Shown here piece by piece: positions 50,896 to 60,981 of a stretch of 64,000 nucleotides of DNA. The notes beneath the pieces were generated by a model. That model was not told the origin of the DNA. It ran no database searches and worked only from the letters and a program-made list of their open reading frames with translations. Source of the DNA: Alistipes provencensis (GTDB taxonomy: Bacteria; Bacteroidota; Bacteroidia; Bacteroidales; Rikenellaceae). The number at the start of each line of letters is the position of its first letter. The stretch's first letter is position 1. The stretch spans positions 1,154,397 to 1,218,396 of the forward strand of contig NZ_LT559262.1 in the NCBI RefSeq assembly GCF_900083545.1. The letters run 5' to 3'. The position numbers were made by a program, and so were the translations under genes.

Positions 50896-52371
50896 TTACT
50901 GTTTTTCATCGATCCGTCCAAAATGGAATACCGATGATGGCGTATGGGCCGAGCGCATGATTTCGGCTATCTGGGAAACGATTTCCGGATGTTCGTCCGC
51001 AATATCATGATCTTCATGAAAATCAGAGGCAAGATCGAACAATTCTATTTTCGCTTCGGAATTATCCATCACTTGTAAGCGGATGCCTTTCCAGTCGCCC
51101 ATACGAACCGCTGTTTTGCCGCCGTCCTCGTGAAATTCCCAATAGAGATACGCGTGTTCCTTTTGTCCGTCTCGCTTCAGCAAGGTGGGCAGCATCGAGA
51201 TTCCGTCGGTTGCGACCGGAAGCCGGGTTGCGGTCATCTCCGCAAAGGTGGGCAGCACATCCCAGAAGGTCGAGATATGGTCCGACCGACTGCCGGCGGG
51301 AATCAGTCCGGGACACGAGGCGATCATCGGGACACGCACTCCGCCCTCGTACAGATCGCGTTTGTATCCTCGGAGCGAACCGTTGCTCGCAAAGAAATCG
51401 GGATCGCCGCCGCCTTCTCGATGCGGTCCGTTGTCACTGGTAAAGACTATGATTGTTTGTTCCCTGATTCCGAGACTATCGACCAATGCCATAACCTCCC
51501 CGACATAGTTGTCAAGGCGCGAAACCGTGGCAGCGAAAGCGGCATGCGGCTCAGGTTGCGAACAATAGCCTACCCTGCTTTTCTTTTCGGGCGTATAGTC
51601 TCCCGCCTTTTTACCCCGCGAATAAGGTGTTTCTTCGAACTGTCCGCGATATTTTTCCATCAGTTCATCTTCCGGAGGCAATAACTCTGCGTGCGGCAGG
51701 ATATAAGGTAAGAATGCAAAGAATTTTCGGTCACTATTATTTCGGATGAAGTCGAGTGCCTCTCGATGAATGATGTCCGGCGCATACTGGGTCCGATTGA
51801 CAAGGTTGTTTCCCATAAGCCAGACCGTGTCGCGGTTGTGCCAGAGATACTCTTGGTAATATTTGTGCGCAAGTGCCTGACAGTTGTAGCCGAAGAATTC
51901 GTCGAACCCCTGAAGCGTTGGATCTCCTTCCGATCCGGGTGATCCGAGTCCCCATTTCCCGAAGGCTCCGGTTACATAACCTGCCTGCTGGAACATCCGT
52001 CCGAGCGTGTAGGTGCCCTTCGGAAGCGGCGCTTGACCCTCGCTATTATCGCCGCGCCCTACTCCGCCCCTGTTGGCACGAATGGGAGTATGTCCCGTAT
52101 GTAATCCGGTCATCAGTACCGAACGGGATGGGGCGCTAACCGAACTGCCGGCATAGTGGCGGGTAAAAAGCATGCCTTCGGAGGCCAGACGGTCGATGTT
52201 CGGGGTCTCTATTTTCGTTTGTCCGTAGCAGCCGAGGTCGCCGTAGCCGAGGTCGTCGGCAAGGATGTAGATGACATTAAGCTCCTCGGCCGGAATTTGC
52301 CGGGAAGAGCAGCCGGAGGCTATTGCTCCCAGCGCCAATACGGCAAGAACGTTGTTTCTTTTTTGGGTCAT
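50896..52371 (-). CDS. Serine-type sulfatase (lipoprotein), second of the locus
   Basis: 491 residues. Lipoprotein signal (MTQKRNNVLAVLALGAIASGC, Cys about 21). NVIYILADDLGYGDLGCYGQ gives the metal ligands, and the signature is SAPSR (SSVSAPSRSVLMTGLHTGH), again Ser-type. The later FTSDNGPHREGG and the C-terminal LYEGGVRVPMI match arylsulfatase A-like S1 enzymes. The sequence differs strongly from the other sulfatase here, so the two probably take different sulfate positions. Confidence 0.92.
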   Translation of the reverse strand: MTQKRNNVLAVLALGAIASGCSSRQIPAEELNVIYILADDLGYGDLGCYGQTKIETPNIDRLASEGMLFTRHYAGSSVSAPSRSVLMTGLHTGHTPIRANRGGVGRGDNSEGQAPLPKGTYTLGRMFQQAGYVTGAFGKWGLGSPGSEGDPTLQGFDEFFGYNCQALAHKYYQEYLWHNRDTVWLMGNNLVNRTQYAPDIIHREALDFIRNNSDRKFFAFLPYILPHAELLPPEDELMEKYRGQFEETPYSRGKKAGDYTPEKKSRVGYCSQPEPHAAFAATVSRLDNYVGEVMALVDSLGIREQTIIVFTSDNGPHREGGGDPDFFASNGSLRGYKRDLYEGGVRVPMIASCPGLIPAGSRSDHISTFWDVLPTFAEMTATRLPVATDGISMLPTLLKRDGQKEHAYLYWEFHEDGGKTAVRMGDWKGIRLQVMDNSEAKIELFDLASDFHEDHDIADEHPEIVSQIAEIMRSAHTPSSVFHFGRIDEKQ

Positions 52372-52437
52372 GAGTAGAATTTTTGGGTTTCAGATTCGTG
52401 CTTGATGCGTTGAGTCTAAATTTGCTGCCGTACTTCG

Positions 52438-54066
52438 TCAGAGCTGATCGCAGCCGATCGTGATTGTTTCGAATTTTGCGTCCCGGAAATTCCGGATACG
52501 GTGAAAAGTCAGAAAATTCGCGTCGTGTTGGCGGTTGGGCAGTCCGCGGCTTTCGGAAAAAGCCGTGCGGCTGACAGCAATGATGTCATCGCCGTCGAAA
52601 ATCCAATCGACATACTGGAATCCGTGAAAAAAACAATTATTGCTGGAAATCACCTCTTTTTCGACTGTCCAGTTCCGCAGGTCCGGCGAAGAACACAGTA
52701 CGAGCCGCGATCGCAGGAAAAGCGGATTGATCCGATCATGGTACCATCCGGAGTGAACTTGCCGGCGATCTTCGTCATAACAAGGATTGACAAGAGTCCA
52801 ATATTTTCGGCTTTGCTTGTCGTAATGGATGGTGAATTTTTTTCCTCCGCCCGGCATATCGATAAAATCCGTGGCAGGATCGAAAGTGATCGTGTATTCG
52901 TCAGCGACATGGATTAAGGCTGCCGCGTCGCTCCAATTCGATTCATCGATGCGGGTTACAATCGTCAGCCCGCCTTCCGGATCGGGGACGATACATCCTT
53001 CCTGCCATTGGTTGAAACTGCGTTGTGTGTCGTGCGTAATTCCTGAACCTGCGAACCAAGAGTTTGGACCGCCTCCGAGGACGTTGGTCAACGTCCAGTT
53101 CTCTTTACGCATGGGATCGGCATCTTGTGCGATGGAGAGAACGGCAATGCCCATTTTTCCCGTTTCGGGTGAAGTGCCCATGGCATGCCAGATACGTTCC
53201 CGATATTCGACGTAGGGTGTCGGGGCTCCGTGATAATCTCCTTCGAAAAGCGTTGTAAGGGCAGACCACGAACGCCCCCTGTCTTCGGACTTGCGGATGA
53301 CGATATTACCGCGTTTGGCTGCGGAAACACCTACTTCGTAGAGTGTACGACGGTCGGAAGGACGTGTGAAACACTTGCAGAAGTTCATATAGTCCGGATT
53401 CGAAATCCTTTCCCATGTACGGCCCTTGTCCGTCGACCGGAAATAGGTGTTGCCTTTGGGGTTCGGACCGGAACTGCCTGCGAAATAGCTGCCGTCATCG
53501 AGAATCATGATGCTCGGATTGCTGATGTTGCGTTTGCGAAGTTCCGTGGCGCGGGCGATAATGGTTCCCGGGGGATCGGGAACTCCTATTACGGAAAATT
53601 TCTTTCCGAACACCAAAGTCGCGGCAACCCCTCCCGACGGGATCTCCACCCATTCCCCGGGTGTGTCGTAGAGGAGGGAATATAACTGATAATGAAACTT
53701 CCCTGTCTGAAATCTCGTCTTTTCGGCCGTCCACCCTGTTCCGGGATCGGTTCCCATTACCAGGGCGATCTGCAAGGTCGTCGGATAGTCTGCGCGAACC
53801 CTTTCTACTCCCCGGTATTCCCGGAGCGATGTGGCATAGAGCCTTCCTGTTCCGAGTACGGTTGTGTTTTGTGCGGAAAACGTGAATTCATCGTTTTGAG
53901 GATATACCATTTCACCCTCCTGTACTTTTCGGATGTCGATCATTGAACCTTCGACGTATAGCACGGCTTCCGGATTGTAGACCGGGTTGTCGGGCGCCTG
54001 TTCGTCGGATTCCGGCGAACAGGCGCTCAGTAGCACGATCGGAAGTATAAAAGCGTTGCGTTTCAT
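52438..54066 (-). CDS. Sialidase-superfamily beta-propeller lipoprotein
   Basis: 542 residues; lipoprotein signal (MKRNAFILPIVLLSAC). The C-terminal two-thirds carry Asp-box motifs (STDKGRTWERI, SEDRGRSWSAL) and propeller-type strands such as NPSIMILDDGSYFAG. This is the six-bladed sialidase/BNR fold. The catalytic Arg triad of exo-sialidases cannot be placed with confidence, so it may be another retaining hydrolase or a binding protein. The sialate O-acetylesterase in the same locus makes a sialoglycan target plausible. Confidence 0.65.
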   Translation of the reverse strand: MKRNAFILPIVLLSACSPESDEQAPDNPVYNPEAVLYVEGSMIDIRKVQEGEMVYPQNDEFTFSAQNTTVLGTGRLYATSLREYRGVERVRADYPTTLQIALVMGTDPGTGWTAEKTRFQTGKFHYQLYSLLYDTPGEWVEIPSGGVAATLVFGKKFSVIGVPDPPGTIIARATELRKRNISNPSIMILDDGSYFAGSSGPNPKGNTYFRSTDKGRTWERISNPDYMNFCKCFTRPSDRRTLYEVGVSAAKRGNIVIRKSEDRGRSWSALTTLFEGDYHGAPTPYVEYRERIWHAMGTSPETGKMGIAVLSIAQDADPMRKENWTLTNVLGGGPNSWFAGSGITHDTQRSFNQWQEGCIVPDPEGGLTIVTRIDESNWSDAAALIHVADEYTITFDPATDFIDMPGGGKKFTIHYDKQSRKYWTLVNPCYDEDRRQVHSGWYHDRINPLFLRSRLVLCSSPDLRNWTVEKEVISSNNCFFHGFQYVDWIFDGDDIIAVSRTAFSESRGLPNRQHDANFLTFHRIRNFRDAKFETITIGCDQL

Positions 54067-54954
54067 TTATTCCGTGCGGGGAATTACGAAAACAGCCTTT
54101 ATCGGATAGTGGTCCGAGATATAGGGCGCTCCGTAGTTTTGCGTCAATGTTTTGAATCGGTAGGCCAGGCAGTTCGAGAAGAAAATATGATCCAATTTTC
54201 GGGTTGCGGTATCCTTATAGCCGTTGAAAGTTGCCCGGTCATCGGTGATCGTAGCCAGTTTGCGGGCGTCGTGCATCACCTTGAATAACGGGGAGAAAAT
54301 GGTTTCGTCGGTATCGGAATTGAAATCGGCGGTCAGGAATATCGGATGGGCCTCCGGATTGATCTTCTTGACCTTATCGGCGATCAGCAGCAACGATTGC
54401 TTGCGGGCCATTTCGCCCGAATTATCGAGGTGCGTGTTGAAGAAATAGAAGTTGCGGCCTGAGGATTTGTGTTTGAAATATCCCCATGTACAGGAGCGGT
54501 TGTAATTGGCGTCCCAACCTTTCGATGGTACGTCGGGTGTCGTCGAAAGCCAGAAAGTTCCTTTGTCGAGCAGTTCGACCTCCGATGTCCTGTAGAAAAT
54601 GGCCATGCACTCCTCGGCGGCATAGGAATCGGTTTCGGGCGGGCATTCTCCCGTGTCGCGTCCCAGACCGTACCAAGCGTAGTCCGGACAGTTTTTTGCC
54701 AGATAGGTAATCTGGTGCGGCTGTGCTTCCTGCAATCCCAGCAGAGTCGGCTGTTCGGATTCGATCATGGCCACGGCTGCTGCCTTGCGGTTTTCCCAGA
54801 CGTTGTCTCCGTCAACGGGATTGTCAACACGGATATTGAATGAAACGACACTGACGTTCGTCGATTTTTGGGGTTTGTCGTCATCGTCTGAACAAGCCTC
54901 TGTAAACAGCAGAGGGCAGCAGAGGAGCATTTTTATATAAAGATTTGCTTTCAT
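54067..54954 (-). CDS. Endonuclease/exonuclease/phosphatase family lipoprotein
   Basis: 295 residues from the ATG at 54954 (MKANLYIKMLLCC); lipobox-like TEACS. EEP fold motifs: SFNIRVDNPVDGDN, GLQEAQPHQ (metal Glu), FFNTHLDN, TADFNSDTD and SDHYPIKAVF (catalytic Asp-His). Such enzymes cleave phosphodiesters in DNA, RNA, sphingomyelin or inositol phosphates. Its place beside two S1/P1 nucleases suggests nucleic acid or nucleotide substrates. The longer start at 54978 lacks the signal form. Confidence 0.83.
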   Translation of the reverse strand: MKANLYIKMLLCCPLLFTEACSDDDDKPQKSTNVSVVSFNIRVDNPVDGDNVWENRKAAAVAMIESEQPTLLGLQEAQPHQITYLAKNCPDYAWYGLGRDTGECPPETDSYAAEECMAIFYRTSEVELLDKGTFWLSTTPDVPSKGWDANYNRSCTWGYFKHKSSGRNFYFFNTHLDNSGEMARKQSLLLIADKVKKINPEAHPIFLTADFNSDTDETIFSPLFKVMHDARKLATITDDRATFNGYKDTATRKLDHIFFSNCLAYRFKTLTQNYGAPYISDHYPIKAVFVIPRTE

Positions 54955-55032
54955 GGTGTTGAAAATTATGTTTTGCATATCGGTTATGTGAATGTACTCC
55001 GGACGGAAAATTTTTTCCGCCCGGAGTACATT

Positions 55033-55791
55033 CTATTCGCTGAAAATTTCGTTCAGCAATTTCGCCAAGCGGTATGAAGCCCGTAGCATTTGTTCTTCGG
55101 CCAGCGGATAAGCCTTGTTGATGAAGGGCCTTCCGAGGGCGTCGCCCTCTTTTGCCCAATCGTAGATGCCGCGGCATCGTTCGGCATTTTCGCGAACCCA
55201 GCCGGTCGGTGTTCCGGCTGCCATTTCATTCATTCGGTCTTCCGAAAAACGATCCAGTTGTTCCTGATATTCGCGATAGGTCCACAGATGGTTGTTGTCG
55301 AGCATTGCGTCCCATATCGAATGGTAACTCCGGGATCGTCCGTTGAGCGTTACCGGAAAGGAACGGGCTATCTCCGGGTAAACGATGTGCACCGGACAAT
55401 GGATGTCGGCGATCAGATGGACAATGAATTTGATGTCGAGAGCCACCGTATCCTTCGGATGGGCAAAGCGGTTTTCGAGACGGTCGATCGACTTCATAAT
55501 GGCGTTCATGGCATCGAGTTCCGGACGTTTCGACAGCGGGAGGGGTTCGTTGTCGGCATCTACCATTATCGTATGTTTATAGGGGATATGTTCGTGCTGC
55601 TGATCCATCCAAGCTGCGTAATAGACGATCGATCGACCATCGAGATACTTTTCGATGGCTGTTTTCGCCGAAGAGGTGAGATGTCGTTCGGCAATATAGG
55701 CGATCGCTTCGTGTCCCGTACGGTTCCATGCGCAGGCCGACTGGACGGTATAGTATGCGATGCATACAAGAAGAAATAATTTCGTTTTCAT
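55033..55791 (-). CDS. S1/P1-type nuclease, copy A
   Basis: 252 residues. The signal peptide ends at ACA, leaving Trp1 of the mature chain (WNRTGHEAIAYIAERHL), and Trp1 and His6 are zinc ligands in P1 nuclease. Further ligands are seen in YYAAWMD and FIVHLIADIHCPVH. S1/P1 enzymes cut single-stranded DNA/RNA and remove 3' phosphate using three zincs. A tandem duplicate follows at 55817; the two share the whole N-terminal half almost motif by motif. Confidence 0.88.
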   Translation of the reverse strand: MKTKLFLLVCIAYYTVQSACAWNRTGHEAIAYIAERHLTSSAKTAIEKYLDGRSIVYYAAWMDQQHEHIPYKHTIMVDADNEPLPLSKRPELDAMNAIMKSIDRLENRFAHPKDTVALDIKFIVHLIADIHCPVHIVYPEIARSFPVTLNGRSRSYHSIWDAMLDNNHLWTYREYQEQLDRFSEDRMNEMAAGTPTGWVRENAERCRGIYDWAKEGDALGRPFINKAYPLAEEQMLRASYRLAKLLNEIFSE

Positions 55792-55816
55792 CCGCGTCAG
55801 AGTGTGTAAGGTTCTG

Positions 55817-56587
55817 TCAATCGAATAAGTCGTTCAGTATGCGTGCGAGGCGATACCCCGCTTTCAGTATTTGCCGCTCTGCCAACGGCTGTACGTTCAG
55901 CATGAAATCGTGCGACTGTGCCTTTGTAAGGTTGTCGCCGGATTTGATCCAGTCGTAAATCACGCGGCAGGTGCGGGCATTGTCATCGGCCCATTCGCGG
56001 GGTGTTCCGGCGGCAAGCGCCTTACGCTCCGTTTTGGAGCAGCGGTCGAGTTGGTAGCGGTAATCCTCATATCCCCAGGTGTGGATGATATCCGGGACGG
56101 CATCCCAAAAACTGTGTAACTGGTATTCCCTGCCATAAATTTTGAACAGGAACTTTTCATACCACGGATACCTGATATGCACCGGACAGTGCATATCCCC
56201 CACCAGATGCACGAGATAACGAATGGCCGTGCAGACCGTGGAGTCGTTCTGATGGCGGTAGTCACGAAGCGATGCCGCAGCCTCTTCGATAGCCAGTACG
56301 GCATCCTCTCCGGGGCTCGGGATGTATTTGGCTTCGGCATCTGTGGCGAAACCGTGCCATTTCGAAGTGCTTCGGTAGGGTTTTGTGAAACGCACCTGAT
56401 CCATCCATGAGGCATAGTAGACTATTGATCGCCCGTCGAGGTATTTCTCGATATTCTTTTTCGCACGTGAAGTGAGGTTGCATTCGGCAATATAGGCGAT
56501 GGCATCGTGGCCGGTTTTACCCCAGCCGAAAGCCGGTTGAAAAGCACTGCATACGATGCATGCGAGTAAAATCAATTTTATTTTCAT
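55817..56587 (-). CDS. S1/P1-type nuclease, copy B
   Basis: 256 residues, with signal peptide (MKIKLILLACIVCSAFQPAFG) and mature start WGKTGHDAIAYIAECNL. Zinc-site motifs YYASWMD and YLVHLVGDMHCPVHI are intact. It differs from copy A mainly in the middle loop (about 65-105) that lines the nucleotide sites, so specificity may have split after duplication. 25 nt separate the two genes. Confidence 0.88.
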   Translation of the reverse strand: MKIKLILLACIVCSAFQPAFGWGKTGHDAIAYIAECNLTSRAKKNIEKYLDGRSIVYYASWMDQVRFTKPYRSTSKWHGFATDAEAKYIPSPGEDAVLAIEEAAASLRDYRHQNDSTVCTAIRYLVHLVGDMHCPVHIRYPWYEKFLFKIYGREYQLHSFWDAVPDIIHTWGYEDYRYQLDRCSKTERKALAAGTPREWADDNARTCRVIYDWIKSGDNLTKAQSHDFMLNVQPLAERQILKAGYRLARILNDLFD

Positions 56588-56613
56588 AGTCGTATTATTG
56601 TCTGTGTACTTAA

Positions 56614-58077
56614 TTATTTTTCCCGAGCGAGCTCAGCCGCAGCCTTGTCTGCAATGATGAAGGGGGAATCCGTTCTGAATGGTGCGACGGGCAGTCCTGA
56701 CGAGTCTTTCAGGTTTCCTATGCCGCCGTTACTGAACATATAACGCACGGCAGTCGGTCTGCGAACGGTATCGTTCCAGACAATCAGCGAACCGTTTTTT
56801 TTGTCGATGATGGCCCGTGCCGGATGGAAAACACCGGAAGCATCGCATATTTCGAGAGCTTCGGCAGCTTCGCCGTCGCTGTGGATGCCGCCTTCGGCGT
56901 CGTTGAATTCGATTACGGCTTTCTGGCCCTTGATCTTCATCGAAGCGAAACTCGCATGCCGGTATTTTCTCTGGGGTTTGCCATAAGTCTCGGCTAATGC
57001 CCAATTCGCCAGACGGCGCCCCACTTCCTGTTTTCGGCGCGGATGGATGCTGTTGACATTGTCGACCAGATCGGAGACTACAACCATGCCCGTTTTTTCT
57101 TTTAGGACTGCGACCCGCGCTTGTTGTTCACGGATAACTGCGGCGCTGCCCGGATTTTTGTATTTGGCATAAGGGGCGATCTGTACGAAATAGAAAGGCA
57201 GTTCGCGTCCGAATCCGGAACGCCACGAATCGATCAGCAGCGAAAATGCGTCGGCATAACTCGTGTGTCCCATATTGGCTTCTCCCTGATACCAGATGAC
57301 TCCGGCCAACGGAAAACCGGTGATGGGATGGATCATGGCGTTGTACATCGATCCCGGCGAATAGCGGTATGTACCTTTGCTTTTGCGGTGCTTGGACCAG
57401 CATTTTTTGAGTTCGGGCTTTTTCTCCAATTCCGTTTTCGGAATCCACGGTTCGATCGGCGAACCTCCCCACGAGGTGTTGATCAGTCCGACGGGCTGGT
57501 TCAGCTTCTCGGCGACGGCCTTCCCGAAGAAATATCCTACGGCACTGAACCACAGCGCGCTTTTGGCATCGCATACCTGCCACTCTCCTTCGCAGTCCTC
57601 TTGGTACCACGGGGAACTGTTGCGCGTGACCGTAAAGAGCCGGATTGAAGGATTCATGGGCTTTTCGAGTTCTTCCTGCATATCGGTAATACCTTTGGCT
57701 GCGCTGTAATTCATGTTGGACTGGCCGCCGCACAACCATACCTGACCTATGAGTATGTCTTTGACGACGGTGGTGCGGTGTCGGGTCTCGATGGTCAGCG
57801 TATGCGCCTTGTCGCTTGCCGGAGGAGTCGGGATGCTTGCCAGCCATTTGGTATCGCCGGTTGATTTGGTCCGGATGGTGTCCTGCGACCACGAAGGAAT
57901 AATCCGAATCTCGTTGTCCGGTTCGGCCCACCCCCAGATCCGGGCGTTCGTATTTTCCTGCAATACCATATGGTCGCCGATGACCGACGGCAGCCGCAGG
58001 ATCGGCTGTGCTGCCGCCCCTCCGCATATGAGGAGCAGCAGCAGTGCCGATACGAATATTTTCGATGTTCGATTCAT
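56614..58077 (-). CDS. Sialate O-acetylesterase, SGNH family
   Basis: 487 residues from the ATG at 58077 (MNRTSKIFVSALLLLLICGGAAA, signal peptide). SGNH blocks: nucleophile Ser in LCGGQSNMNYSAAKG, Gly and Asn regions NTSWGGSPIEPWIP and GVIWYQGEAN, and the C-terminal DxxH equivalent SIHPRRKQEVG. This family (SASA/NanS) removes O-acetyl groups from sialic acids, which lets sialidases act. An in-frame extension to 58500 overlaps the upstream gene and is a shadow. Confidence 0.88.
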   Translation of the reverse strand: MNRTSKIFVSALLLLLICGGAAAQPILRLPSVIGDHMVLQENTNARIWGWAEPDNEIRIIPSWSQDTIRTKSTGDTKWLASIPTPPASDKAHTLTIETRHRTTVVKDILIGQVWLCGGQSNMNYSAAKGITDMQEELEKPMNPSIRLFTVTRNSSPWYQEDCEGEWQVCDAKSALWFSAVGYFFGKAVAEKLNQPVGLINTSWGGSPIEPWIPKTELEKKPELKKCWSKHRKSKGTYRYSPGSMYNAMIHPITGFPLAGVIWYQGEANMGHTSYADAFSLLIDSWRSGFGRELPFYFVQIAPYAKYKNPGSAAVIREQQARVAVLKEKTGMVVVSDLVDNVNSIHPRRKQEVGRRLANWALAETYGKPQRKYRHASFASMKIKGQKAVIEFNDAEGGIHSDGEAAEALEICDASGVFHPARAIIDKKNGSLIVWNDTVRRPTAVRYMFSNGGIGNLKDSSGLPVAPFRTDSPFIIADKAAAELAREK

Positions 58078-58079
58078 GG

Positions 58080-59960
58080 TTATTCCGTTACCGTGATCTC
58101 GAATCGTTTGACAACTTCTTCGTTGCCGGCGAGCGTGGGTACGGTGATCACGAAGACGACGTTGTAGACGCCGGGGGTCGAGAAGACATGCTCGTAGCCT
58201 TCGCCCGTTGCGGAGATTGTTACGCCCGTGTCTGACGATATGATCTGTGCGGCGGGCCGGTAGATGGCACGGGTAATGCAGTAGGCATCCTTGTCGCCCG
58301 ACGGCGCGTTGTCTTCCGTCATGCGGATGACTTTCGTGCCGGACGTAGACTGTCCCATTTTGCATGGGTTTTTGGTGCTCCATGTATTGGGCGTTACCAG
58401 CGTCATGGCGCTTTGATTCTCGCTGTTGAAACCGAGGATGCGCGAAGGTGCGCTGTCGCCGGGATAGGCTCCCGATACCTCGCAGTAGTAGAGGTCCCAC
58501 ATGGTCCGGTTGTTGGGCCTGCCGCTTCCTTTTTCATCCACGAAGTTCGGATCGGGCGTGTGTACATGGTAGAAGAAGGCGAAGTAGACCGGTGTGTCGT
58601 AATCCTTGAACCACGAGGTAATGTCCACTGTTCCCGAGTCGTAGGGGTTTCCGGAGAGGTTGGCTTCGGCTTCGCCGGGGTTCTTATCCGACGATCCCGA
58701 GATATAGGGCGGCAGAGTGAACAGTTCGCTGACATCGGTCCATGTGGCGGCTTTTACCGCTGCGTCGTCGTAGATTCCGCTGAAGTCGGTCGAATATCTG
58801 ACCGAACCGCAGTTGCGCTGGCAGCCGTTGATGTAGAGCGAACCGAAATTGAGAAATACCGATGCTTCGAACGTGCCGCCGATGTCGGATTTGGAGTAAT
58901 CGTGGCCTTCTTCTCCCGACCAGAATACAATGTCGTCGGCTTTTCCCGAGAAGTCGAATTGCAGTGTCTCGCCTGTCTTGACGGTCTGGCTTGCAGGGGT
59001 TACGTCGAACTGCTCCTGCTGTTTGAATCCGTCGAGAGCCAGTTCGACGCTTTTCGTATAGTGACGGTTCGAGCGGAATTCCACATCGCCCGGCAGTGTT
59101 ACCGTATTGACCGAATTGTCGATGGCGGTTACTTCCAGTGTAATGTCGCCGGCGGGATGGCTGCCGGGAAGTACGACGAAATAAAAACTGCCGTCCTTTT
59201 TTGTCAGTTGGGCCGTCTCGTCGAAGGTCAGGTTCGCCGATCTGCCACCCTCTTTGACGGTGACGGGAAGGATGAAATAGCCTGTTTCGACGGGAGCCGT
59301 GAGATCGATTTCTGCCTGCGGGGCGACCAGGTCGGTCGATGACGAACTCATGCGGATACTCCGGATAGGTACGCTGCTCATGGACGAAGCGGCGTTCAGG
59401 CGGAGTTTCAGTTCGACGATGGCGAAGACATTGTGGAACTCGAAATTGACACCGGATGCGGGGTCCTTGACCGTTGCCGGAACGGCTTTCATGAACCCCA
59501 GATTGGCTGGGTTTTCCATACTGCCTGCCGCACTTTGGTATTGTTCTGCGGGAAGCGAAAGAGCGACGGCCGCGGGCGAAGTCCCGGCATCCTCGTCATA
59601 AGGATAATAGGCATAGTAGGTGTTGTCCCGGGCAGGGTTCTGGAACGCTTGTCCCGGATTCAGATAACGGAAAATGCAGGCTTCGCCCTTTTCGCTGATT
59701 TCCTGAACCTCGTAAGGATAATTGTCTCCCAGATTCCGGGATTCGGCCGATCCGTAGATACCGACCAAATCGCCGGCATCCCACGCCACGGTCAGGGTCT
59801 CGTCCTCTTTTCCGATGACGGTGCGGGTTTGAGTAATCTTTCCGCTCGAGAAACGGACGTAACCGTCCGCTACGGACTGTGTGCCGTCGGCAACATCCGT
59901 CTGACATGCCGCCGATACTGCGGCAGCCAATAACATGCATATTTTGATTGTCTGTTTCAT
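58080..59960 (-). CDS. Surface lipoprotein with fimbrillin-like N-terminus and DUF5017-like C-terminus
   Basis: 626 residues. Lipoprotein signal (MKQTIKICMLLAAAVSAAC). The first 300 or so residues resemble fimbrillin/Mfa-like proteins (TRTVIGKEDETLTVAWDAGDLVGIYG, then YYAYYPYDED). From about 330 a DUF5017-type module follows (FDVTPASQTVKTGETLQFDFSGKADDIVFWSGEEGHDY), which is also the main part of the next gene. It probably binds a ligand at the surface next to SusC/SusD, in the place of a SusE/F-like protein. Confidence 0.7.
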   Translation of the reverse strand: MKQTIKICMLLAAAVSAACQTDVADGTQSVADGYVRFSSGKITQTRTVIGKEDETLTVAWDAGDLVGIYGSAESRNLGDNYPYEVQEISEKGEACIFRYLNPGQAFQNPARDNTYYAYYPYDEDAGTSPAAVALSLPAEQYQSAAGSMENPANLGFMKAVPATVKDPASGVNFEFHNVFAIVELKLRLNAASSMSSVPIRSIRMSSSSTDLVAPQAEIDLTAPVETGYFILPVTVKEGGRSANLTFDETAQLTKKDGSFYFVVLPGSHPAGDITLEVTAIDNSVNTVTLPGDVEFRSNRHYTKSVELALDGFKQQEQFDVTPASQTVKTGETLQFDFSGKADDIVFWSGEEGHDYSKSDIGGTFEASVFLNFGSLYINGCQRNCGSVRYSTDFSGIYDDAAVKAATWTDVSELFTLPPYISGSSDKNPGEAEANLSGNPYDSGTVDITSWFKDYDTPVYFAFFYHVHTPDPNFVDEKGSGRPNNRTMWDLYYCEVSGAYPGDSAPSRILGFNSENQSAMTLVTPNTWSTKNPCKMGQSTSGTKVIRMTEDNAPSGDKDAYCITRAIYRPAAQIISSDTGVTISATGEGYEHVFSTPGVYNVVFVITVPTLAGNEEVVKRFEITVTE

Positions 59961-59973
59961 GGCTGTAACGGTT

Positions 59974-60963
59974 TTAGTCGTTCCATTCCCCGCCGGAGGG
60001 CGGTACGATGGAACCGGTGTCTTCTTCCACGACTTTGAGCTTGATGCTTCGGACGGTCTCTTTGCGGCCGTATACGCTTGCGTTGATGCCTACGAATGTC
60101 ACCGTATAGTCGCCCGGTTCGCTGAACGTATGTTGATAGGAGGCGGGCATCGGGTCGGAGTTCGCTTTGATGGGCGTCGACATGTCGGGGCCCATGTTGA
60201 CGCTGGCCTGTTTGTAGAAGGGTCCTCCCACGAACCAGGCTTTCTTTTCGGTTTTGACGTTAGCACAGCGTCCCAGCAGGCGAGAAGTATTGACATCGGG
60301 TTTCGAGTTCTTCGAGTCGCTGTAGCTATCTTCGTCGGTGACGGCCTGCCAGTTGCAGTCTGCGAAACGGTAGATAGTCTCTTTCCCGACAGGTGTTATG
60401 CCGGAAATGAGGAAACTCTGGATATTGACATATGAACGGGTCCAACTGCCCGGCATCGACGGATCGACATGGTAGTAGTAACTCAGGTAGAGGGGTGTTT
60501 CGCCGTCGACGAAGAATTCGGTGATGTCGACCTCTCCGGCGGGAATGTGTACGCTCGCCTGAGGAGTAGTCGGCTGTTTGAACAGATGCGAAATGTCGTG
60601 CCATGTGGCAGCCTCGATGTCTGCCTGCGTGTAGATGCCGCCCGGATCCGAGCATTGCAGGTCGTTGGAGTAACGAAGCGGCATGTAGCCCGGATTCGTT
60701 CCGTTTGACAGAATGGTACTGTATGAGATGGCGATTGCGGTTTCGACCACACGGTCGTCGAAACGCTGTGCATAATCGTTGCCGACCTCGCCCGAATAGA
60801 AGGCGATCATGTCGCTTTGTCCCGAAAGGAAGAAATCGACGGGCGCTCCAGCCTTGACCACCGTCGAGGCGACGGTGACTCCCAGTTCCGGAGTTTCGAC
60901 CTCGCCCCGCTCGCAACCGGCGAACAACAGCGCCGTGAGCAGCAGTATCGTTGTGTTTTTCAT
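59974..60963 (-). CDS. DUF5017-like surface lipoprotein
   Basis: 329 residues; lipoprotein signal (MKNTTILLLTALLFAGC). After a short linker comes GVTVASTVVKAGAPVDFFLSG and FYSGEVGNDYAQR, matching the C-terminal module of its neighbour, then a beta-rich body ending in YTVTFVGINASVYGR. Both proteins are probable substrate-binding partners of the SusC/SusD pair encoded just upstream. The ligand is unknown. Confidence 0.75.
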   Translation of the reverse strand: MKNTTILLLTALLFAGCERGEVETPELGVTVASTVVKAGAPVDFFLSGQSDMIAFYSGEVGNDYAQRFDDRVVETAIAISYSTILSNGTNPGYMPLRYSNDLQCSDPGGIYTQADIEAATWHDISHLFKQPTTPQASVHIPAGEVDITEFFVDGETPLYLSYYYHVDPSMPGSWTRSYVNIQSFLISGITPVGKETIYRFADCNWQAVTDEDSYSDSKNSKPDVNTSRLLGRCANVKTEKKAWFVGGPFYKQASVNMGPDMSTPIKANSDPMPASYQHTFSEPGDYTVTFVGINASVYGRKETVRSIKLKVVEEDTGSIVPPSGGEWND

Positions 60964-60981
60964 CGTTTGACTTTTTTAAGT

